64,000 bases of DNA. Origin: Oscillospiraceae bacterium. GTDB lineage: Bacteria; Bacillota; Clostridia; Oscillospirales; Ruminococcaceae. The stretch spans positions 62,001-126,000 of the forward strand of contig JAGASN010000002.1 of assembly GCA_017847875.1 (NCBI GenBank). The letters run 5' to 3'. Positions 59,083 through 64,000 of the stretch are shown one piece after another; within the stretch, counting starts at the first letter, position 1; every line of letters begins with the position of its first letter. The position numbers were made by a program, and so were the translations under genes. The notes below the pieces were generated by a model. It ran no database searches. It worked only from the letters and a program-made list of their open reading frames with translations, and was not told where the DNA came from.

Positions 59083-61351
59083 ATATCATAATTTCCTGCG
59101 CTTTTTTGAAAAAAATTCTGCCATCGGCAGATTCTTCACAGGTTATTCTGTCACCAAAAGAAATTTCGCCGGAAAGGATCATTTCCGAAATCGGGTCTTC
59201 GGCAATTTCGCGGATATATCTTTGCAAAGGTCTTGCACCTTTATCCGGAGAAAAACCGTTTTTCACCGCGTTTTCAACCGCAAAATCCGAAAAATCCGCC
59301 GCAATTCCGGCGCCGCAAAGACGTTTTTCAAGGCTTCCGTAATATTTTTCAGCAATTTTTCTTGCGGCGGATTCATCAAGACGTTCAAAAACCACCGTTT
59401 CGTCAATCCTGTTTATGAATTCGGGACGGAAAATTTTTTTCATCTCTCCGAAAACCATTTTTCCGTTAAAACTATTCTTTTCCTTTTCATCAAAAAATCC
59501 AAAACCAAGCCCCTGACCTTTTCCGATATATTCAGCGCCTATGTTGGAAGTCATTATCACAACGCAGTTTGTAAAATTTACTTTTACCCCGTGGGAATCC
59601 GTAAGAGTTCCTTCGTCCATAAGCTGGAGAAAAAGGTTATAAACGCTTGGGTCAGCTTTTTCAATTTCATCAAAAAGCACAACGGAATATGGTCGCCGGC
59701 GTACCGCTTCCGTAAGTTTTCCTCCGTCATCATAACCGATATAACCCGGCGGTGAACCGATCAGCTTCGTTACGGAAGCTTTGTCGGAATATTCCGACAT
59801 ATCGAAACGAACAAGCGCTTTTTCGTCACCGAAAAGTTCCTCCGCAAGTGCTTTTGAAAGTTCGGTTTTTCCAACCCCGGCAGGACCGCAGAAAAGAAAA
59901 ATTCCTATGGGGCGCTTCGGATCCCGAAGCCCGGCCCGGTTTCTTCTTATTGCTTTTGCAACGGCGGAAACCGCCTTTTCCTGACCGGCAACTCTTTTTC
60001 GAAGATTTCCCTCAAGTTTCAAAAGTCTTTTGCTTTCGTCTTCGGTTATTTTTCCAACGCTTATTCCGGTTGCAAGCGAAAGGACCTTCGCAATGTCTTC
60101 TTCCAGAAGAACGTTCCCGAAAATTTCCCGGGAAGAAATGTTTTCAATTACCTTTCCTGAGCAGGCTTCGTCAATAAGATCAATTGCCTTATCCGGAAGG
60201 CGCTTTTCCGGAAGATAGCGGACAGAAAGACGCACCGCGGCTTTTATTGCGGAATCCGAAATTGTGATTTTATGGAATTTTTCGTAGCGTTCTTTAAGAC
60301 CAAAAAGAATTTTTTCCGCAGTTTCAAAACTTGGTTCTTCCACCAGAACGCTTTGAAAACGGCGTTCCAATGCGGCTTCCTTTTGAATAAACCTTCGGTA
60401 TTCCTCCGTGGTTGTTGCACCGATAAGTTGGAATTCTCCCCTTGCAAGCTGTGGTTTTAAAATATTGGAAGCATCAATTGCGCCTTCCGCGGCACCTGCT
60501 CCCACTATTGTATGCACCTCGTCTATAAACAGGATTATATTATTCGCGCGTATAACTTCATCGATTATGGTCTTTATTCTTTCCTCAAAATCGCCGCGAT
60601 ACTTCGTTCCGGCAATCATAAGGGAAAGATCCAGCGAACAAAGGCGGCGGTTTTTAAGATTATCCGGAACTTCGCCTTTAACTATCCTTTGGGCTATTCC
60701 TTCCGCAATTGCTGTTTTTCCAACTCCGGCATCACCTATCAGACAGGGGTTGTTTTTTGTGCGCCTTGAAAGAATTTGTATAACTCTGCTTATCTCCTTT
60801 TCCCTTCCGATAACCGGATCAAAAGCATTTTCTTTCGCAAGGCGGGTCAGGTCACGGCTATATTTATCAAGACCGGGTGTTTTTAATTTTTGTTTATCCT
60901 TTGGAAGATAGTCCGCAGAAAGAGGCATTGTTGAAACTTCTCTGAAAAGTTCGTTAAGGTCACAGCCTAAGGCGGAAAGATATTTTACGGCACTGCATTC
61001 CGGTTCACGCAAAATTGCGGAAATGATGGTTCCCACATCCGCAAGGGAAAAATTACGTTTTGCTTCCGCAAGAGAATTTTCCAGAACTTTTCGGCAAAGG
61101 GGAGAAAAATCCGCCGGTGAAAGATTTGCCTTTGTTCCTCTTCCAATGTTTTCCAAAAGTTTGCCCATAACTTTTTCACAATCTATCCCGCTTTCGGCAA
61201 TGCTTTTGATCTCGCTTCCTCCGCCTTCTCTCAAAATTCCCCAGAGAAGATGCTCCGTTCCAACAAAAGAATGTCCCAGAAGCGAAGCTTCCCCCATGGC
61301 GGCATTAATTGAAGAATTTGCTTTAGGAGTAAAACCGGAAAATTTAAACAT
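59081..61351 (-). CDS. ClpC/ClpA-type AAA+ unfoldase lacking the middle domain
   Basis: The 756 residues: Clp N-terminal repeats (about 1-145), AAA+ domain 1 with G-D-A-G-V-G-K-T (206-213) and I-L-F-I-D-E-V-H-T, AAA+ domain 2 with G-P-A-G-V-G-K-T (about 490) and V-V-L-F-D-E-I-E-K-A-D. Between D1 and D2 only about 20 residues (S-G-K-V-I-E-N-I-S-S-R-E-I-F-G-N) replace the coiled-coil M domain of ClpC that binds MecA and is used by McsB. It would therefore act more like ClpA, or with another adaptor. No mcsAB or ctsR is next to it. Confidence 0.92.
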   Translation of the reverse strand: MFKFSGFTPKANSSINAAMGEASLLGHSFVGTEHLLWGILREGGGSEIKSIAESGIDCEKVMGKLLENIGRGTKANLSPADFSPLCRKVLENSLAEAKRNFSLADVGTIISAILREPECSAVKYLSALGCDLNELFREVSTMPLSADYLPKDKQKLKTPGLDKYSRDLTRLAKENAFDPVIGREKEISRVIQILSRRTKNNPCLIGDAGVGKTAIAEGIAQRIVKGEVPDNLKNRRLCSLDLSLMIAGTKYRGDFEERIKTIIDEVIRANNIILFIDEVHTIVGAGAAEGAIDASNILKPQLARGEFQLIGATTTEEYRRFIQKEAALERRFQSVLVEEPSFETAEKILFGLKERYEKFHKITISDSAIKAAVRLSVRYLPEKRLPDKAIDLIDEACSGKVIENISSREIFGNVLLEEDIAKVLSLATGISVGKITEDESKRLLKLEGNLRKRVAGQEKAVSAVAKAIRRNRAGLRDPKRPIGIFLFCGPAGVGKTELSKALAEELFGDEKALVRFDMSEYSDKASVTKLIGSPPGYIGYDDGGKLTEAVRRRPYSVVLFDEIEKADPSVYNLFLQLMDEGTLTDSHGVKVNFTNCVVIMTSNIGAEYIGKGQGLGFGFFDEKEKNSFNGKMVFGEMKKIFRPEFINRIDETVVFERLDESAARKIAEKYYGSLEKRLCGAGIAADFSDFAVENAVKNGFSPDKGARPLQRYIREIAEDPISEMILSGEISFGDRITCEESADGRIFFKKAQEIMI

Positions 61352-61492
61352 CTTGAACCTCGCTTTTCATATAACTTACATATTTTAATATTGTCGGTTA
61401 AATTTCGGTTATTCAAAAAGGGAAAATTTGCATAACAATAAAGAAATTATTTTGAAGTTTTTTATAAATAATTGAAACTCTTTTTGTTTTTA

Positions 61493-61521
61493 GTGACAAA
61501 TTCAGATTTTGGTGTTAAGAT
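61493..61521 (+). promoter_or_regulatory. Possible promoter for ktrB-ktrA
   Basis: GTGACA (61493-61498), 17 bases, TAAGAT (61516-61521), 30 bases before the ATG. Confidence 0.5.
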
Positions 61522-61550
61522 TAGGTATAAACGTTTTTTTGAGGTTTGAA

Positions 61551-62894
61551 ATGTTCAGAAAAATTTATAAAAAACTGACCTATTCCCAATTTCTTGCGCT
61601 TGGCTTTATGGTTGTAATTCTTTCAGGAACTTTTTTGCTTTGTCTTCCGGTTTCGTCAAAAACCGGAAACTGGACAGACCCTTTGACTGCGCTTTTCACC
61701 GCAACAAGTTCCACATGCGTAACCGGTCTTGCAGTAAAGGACACATATCTTTATTGGTCGCGCTTCGGTCAAATTGTTCTTCTTTTCCTGATACAAATCG
61801 GCGGACTTGGGTTTATGTCTATTTTCACCATTTTTTCGGTTTTTTTGAAGAAAAAAATTTCTCTCGGAGAAAGAAAAATCCTTGTTCAGATTTCCGGAAA
61901 CATGAGATATCACGGCGTTGTTTCCATGATGAAAAAAATTATTTTTGGAACTTTTCTTATCGAAGGATTGGGCGCGCTTGTTCTTTCTTTTCGGTTTTGC
62001 CGCGAAATGCCCTTCGGAGAAGGACTTTTTTATTCGGTTTTCCATTCGGTTTCCGCTTTTTGCAATGCGGGTTTTGACCTTATGAGCCAATTCAGTTCCG
62101 AAACTTCTTTTTCATCATATTCCGGCGATTGGCTTGTTAACCTTACTCTTATGTCTCTGATTATAACCGGTGGAATAGGTTTTCTTGTTTGGGACGATTT
62201 TGAAAAACACCGTTTTAATTTCAGAAACTATTGTCTTCACAGCAAACTTGCTGTTCTATCGAGCGCAATTCTTCTCTCATTCGGTTTTGTTTTTTTCCTC
62301 GTTTCAGAATGGAACGCTTCTTTTTCTGAAATGTCCGTTCCGGAAAAAATTCTTGCGGCAATGTTCCAATCCACAACAACAAGAACCGCGGGTTTTTGCA
62401 CCGTTCCGCAAAACGAGCTCAGCGAAGCAGGGAAGCTTTTTACTTCCGTTTTTATGTTCATCGGCGGAAGCCCTGCTTCGACCGCCGGCGGAGTTAAAAC
62501 AACTACCATTCTTGTTGTAATACTTAGCTCCATCGCTTCCGCAAGAAACATTAAAAATGTCACTATTTTTAAAAAACGCATTGACGAAAACGTTGTTCAT
62601 CAAGCAACTTCCATATCCACAATTTATCTTTGCGCCATTATTCTTTCCTGTGCAATAATGACAATTATTGAACCTTTTTCTCTTTCCGATATGCTTTATG
62701 AAACCGTTTCCGCTGTTGGAACAGTTGGGCTTTCCGTTGGAATAACGGCGGAACTTACCGTTTTTTCAAAATTGCTTTTGATTTTGCTTATGTTCTTCGG
62801 AAGAATCGGCGGGCTTTCGCTTGTTCTTGTTCTTGCGGAAAAACAAACGCCCATTTTTACGGAACGCCCTGTTGAAAATATTTTGATTGGTTAA
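61551..62894 (+). CDS. ktrB: K+ uptake channel subunit KtrB (TrkH family)
   Basis: The 447 residues start MFRKIYKKLTYSQFLALGF (ATG 61551 after GAGGT) and form the four-repeat TrkH/KtrB fold. Selectivity filter repeats include S-T-C-V-T-G-L, S-A-F-C-N-A-G-F-D-L, T-T-R-T-A-G-F and A-V-G-T-V-G-L-S. Longer open frame upstream has no ribosome binding site. ktrA follows 12 bases later, as is usual. Confidence 0.94.
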   Translation: MFRKIYKKLTYSQFLALGFMVVILSGTFLLCLPVSSKTGNWTDPLTALFTATSSTCVTGLAVKDTYLYWSRFGQIVLLFLIQIGGLGFMSIFTIFSVFLKKKISLGERKILVQISGNMRYHGVVSMMKKIIFGTFLIEGLGALVLSFRFCREMPFGEGLFYSVFHSVSAFCNAGFDLMSQFSSETSFSSYSGDWLVNLTLMSLIITGGIGFLVWDDFEKHRFNFRNYCLHSKLAVLSSAILLSFGFVFFLVSEWNASFSEMSVPEKILAAMFQSTTTRTAGFCTVPQNELSEAGKLFTSVFMFIGGSPASTAGGVKTTTILVVILSSIASARNIKNVTIFKKRIDENVVHQATSISTIYLCAIILSCAIMTIIEPFSLSDMLYETVSAVGTVGLSVGITAELTVFSKLLLILLMFFGRIGGLSLVLVLAEKQTPIFTERPVENILIG

Positions 62895-62906
62895 GGAGAA
62901 AATAAA

Positions 62907-63563
62907 ATGAAATCTATTCTTGTTCTCGGTCTTGGAAGATTTGGAAGACATCTTGCCAACAAACTTCAGCAACTTGGAAACGAAGTTATGGTAATTGATA
63001 AGGACGAAGCGCTTGTTGAAAAATATTCCAACACTTTTACCGATGCGCAGATTGGCGATTGCACCGATGAAGCGGTTATTCGTTCCCTTGGGGTAAACCA
63101 GTTTGATGTTTGTTTCGTTACAATCTGTGATGATTTTCAGTCTTCCCTTGTTACCACTTCCCTTGTTAAAAAAATGGGTGCACGCCACGTTGTTGCAAAA
63201 GCAAAAAGGGATATCCAGGCGGAATTTCTTAAGAAAATCGGCGCGAACGAAGTTATTTATCCGGAAAGGGAAATTGCGGAAAGCGTTGCGATGCGTTATA
63301 ATTCTGACAACATTTTCGATTATATTGAACTTACAAGCGAATATTCGATTTATGAAATTCCTATTCTTCCGGAATGGGCAGGAAAAAATATTCTTGAACT
63401 CAATATCCGGAAAGAATACCGCATAAACATCATCGCAATTAAGTACAAGGAACATCTTGAGCCCATGCCGGGACCGGATTATGAATTCCGAAAATCTGAC
63501 CACGTTATTGTGCTTGGAAAAAGCGACGATATTTTTCGCCTTGCCGGAAAAGCAATTAAATAA
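62907..63563 (+). CDS. ktrA: K+ uptake regulatory subunit KtrA (RCK domain)
   Basis: The 218 residues contain a Rossmann RCK_N domain (I-L-V-L-G-L-G-R-F-G-R-H-L-A, then I-D-K-D-E-A) and an RCK_C domain (I-Y-E-I-P-I-L-P-E-W-A-G-K). It gates KtrB by binding ATP/ADP or c-di-AMP. AAGGAG precedes ATG 62907. Terminator follows. Confidence 0.95.
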   Translation: MKSILVLGLGRFGRHLANKLQQLGNEVMVIDKDEALVEKYSNTFTDAQIGDCTDEAVIRSLGVNQFDVCFVTICDDFQSSLVTTSLVKKMGARHVVAKAKRDIQAEFLKKIGANEVIYPEREIAESVAMRYNSDNIFDYIELTSEYSIYEIPILPEWAGKNILELNIRKEYRINIIAIKYKEHLEPMPGPDYEFRKSDHVIVLGKSDDIFRLAGKAIK

Positions 63564-63599
63564 AAAAATACGCCTGCATTTTTATGCAGGCGTATTTTT
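63564..63599. terminator. Terminator after ktrA
   Basis: AAAAATACGCCTGCAT-TTTT-ATGCAGGCGTATTTTT; shared with the convergent minus-strand gene. Confidence 0.92.
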
Positions 63600-64000
63600 C
63601 AGATTAAATCAAGAATATTTGCGGTTTTCGCTTCAACAAGCGAAAAATCCATTGCTTTTATATAAAATGTTTCCAGTTCATCGTGCAGGGATTTTGCCTC
63701 CTTCATGCAGGCAACCGCTTCCTCGATAAGTTTTGCGGCTGAACGAAGGGCAAAACGAATTTTTGCTTTGTGGTGGGAATATTTTTTTTGGTCATAAAAT
63801 CTTACCGCATGAATAATTTTTTCCGGAACGATTTCAAGCCTGTGGCGCTTGTTTATTGTAACAAATCCGAGCTTCAGCGAAGGGATAAAAAGATGTTCCG
63901 TTTTTTCGTTCGGAAAAATCGGACATTTACAGGTAATGATATCAAGCCCATGCTCAAGGGCGAATTTTTTAACCGCATTCATAAAAATCCGCGAAACGGC
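63599..64000 (-). CDS. C-terminal part of an ATPase-like protein of the PRK06851 type (runs off the right edge)
   Basis: The frame is open beyond the internal ATG at 63982 to the window edge (A-V-S-R-I-F-M-N-A-V), so this is a 3' fragment of a longer gene. The visible part, C-P-I-F-P-N-E-K-T-E-H-L-F-I-P-S-L-K-L-G-F-V-T-I-N-K-R-H, resembles the C-terminal region of a conserved clostridial P-loop protein of unknown function. The tail is helical. The catalytic P-loop, if present, lies outside. The family call is from memory and moderate. Confidence 0.6.
   Translation of the reverse strand, partial: AVSRIFMNAVKKFALEHGLDIITCKCPIFPNEKTEHLFIPSLKLGFVTINKRHRLEIVPEKIIHAVRFYDQKKYSHHKAKIRFALRSAAKLIEEAVACMKEAKSLHDELETFYIKAMDFSLVEAKTANILDLI

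Noticed and set aside
61352-61550. c-di-AMP (ydaO-type) riboswitch upstream of ktrB
   Set aside because: The 200-base AT-rich gap shows none of the conserved ydaO sequence or stems.

Overview
The window is chromosomal DNA from a low-to-mid GC, Gram-positive, spore-forming Clostridia, most like the gut Oscillospiraceae/Ruminococcaceae. Evidence: a PolC-type replicase, rpsB-tsf / pyrH-frr-uppS-cdsA-dxr-rseP-ispG-polC order, the forespore sigma factor SigG, a YlmC/YmxH sporulation protein, a phoH-ybeY-era-yqzL-recO cluster, PPi-dependent phosphofructokinase, AGGAGG-type ribosome binding sites and frequent TTG starts. No rRNA, CRISPR array, prophage or classical transposase was seen. One tRNA (Gly, CCC) is present.

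Layout. 0-9.3 kb: scpB(partial)-scpA-M50 protease (minus), rpmB (plus), a small membrane protein-plsY-der-DUF512 radical SAM protein (minus), NUDIX, rpmF-DUF177, radC, and a divergent RluC/D-like pseudouridine synthase. 9.3-25.7 kb: an isolated nucleotidyltransferase, then a long minus-strand translation/isoprenoid/envelope/replication block. Between tsf and pyrH, this block is interrupted by a two-gene unit that looks like PduS-PduT, a microcompartment electron-transfer flavoprotein and its Fe-S shell protein, with its own promoter and terminator. 25.7-32.8 kb: YlmC, sigG, pcp, two acidic lipoproteins around an AIM24-family protein, a TetR regulator with a small membrane protein, an ElaA-type acetyltransferase and a CNNM/CorC-type transporter. 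The transporter has a leader with a 12-codon Asp/Pro-bearing ORF and a terminator. 33-39 kb: mnmA, a 32-residue membrane miniprotein, lepB, DUF421-DUF4363, a membrane-anchored protein, PPi-PFK and an AI-2E-family exporter. 39-45.7 kb: ogt, mutS2, recO, YqzL-like, era, ybeY, phoH. 45.8-51.8 kb: a signal-less amidase with a sigma-K-like promoter, family 4 UDG, an acetyltransferase, a tiny sorting-signal protein, YgiQ, guanine deaminase and GtrA. 52-64 kb: RsuA-family synthase, GtrB-like glycosyltransferase, PutP, a frameshifted gene, an LRR_5 protein, a DUF559 gene between 18-bp inverted repeats, a ferredoxin-containing aldo/keto reductase, tRNA-Gly, RidA, a ClpC-family ATPase without the middle domain, KtrB-KtrA, and the end of an ATPase-like gene.

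How it works together: most genes are housekeeping, covering ribosome assembly and tRNA modification, undecaprenyl/phospholipid synthesis, DNA replication and repair, and K+ and Mg2+ homeostasis, with a sporulation layer (SigG, YlmC, DUF421/DUF4363, CwlC-like amidase). The most unusual points are the orphan PduS-PduT pair, the DUF559 cassette bounded by inverted palindromic repeats, the leader peptide before the CNNM gene, a structured rpsB leader, and excess of the 9-mer GTGCTCAAA in coding and non-coding DNA. Starts were re-chosen by ribosome binding site and family alignment from memory. No database search was run.
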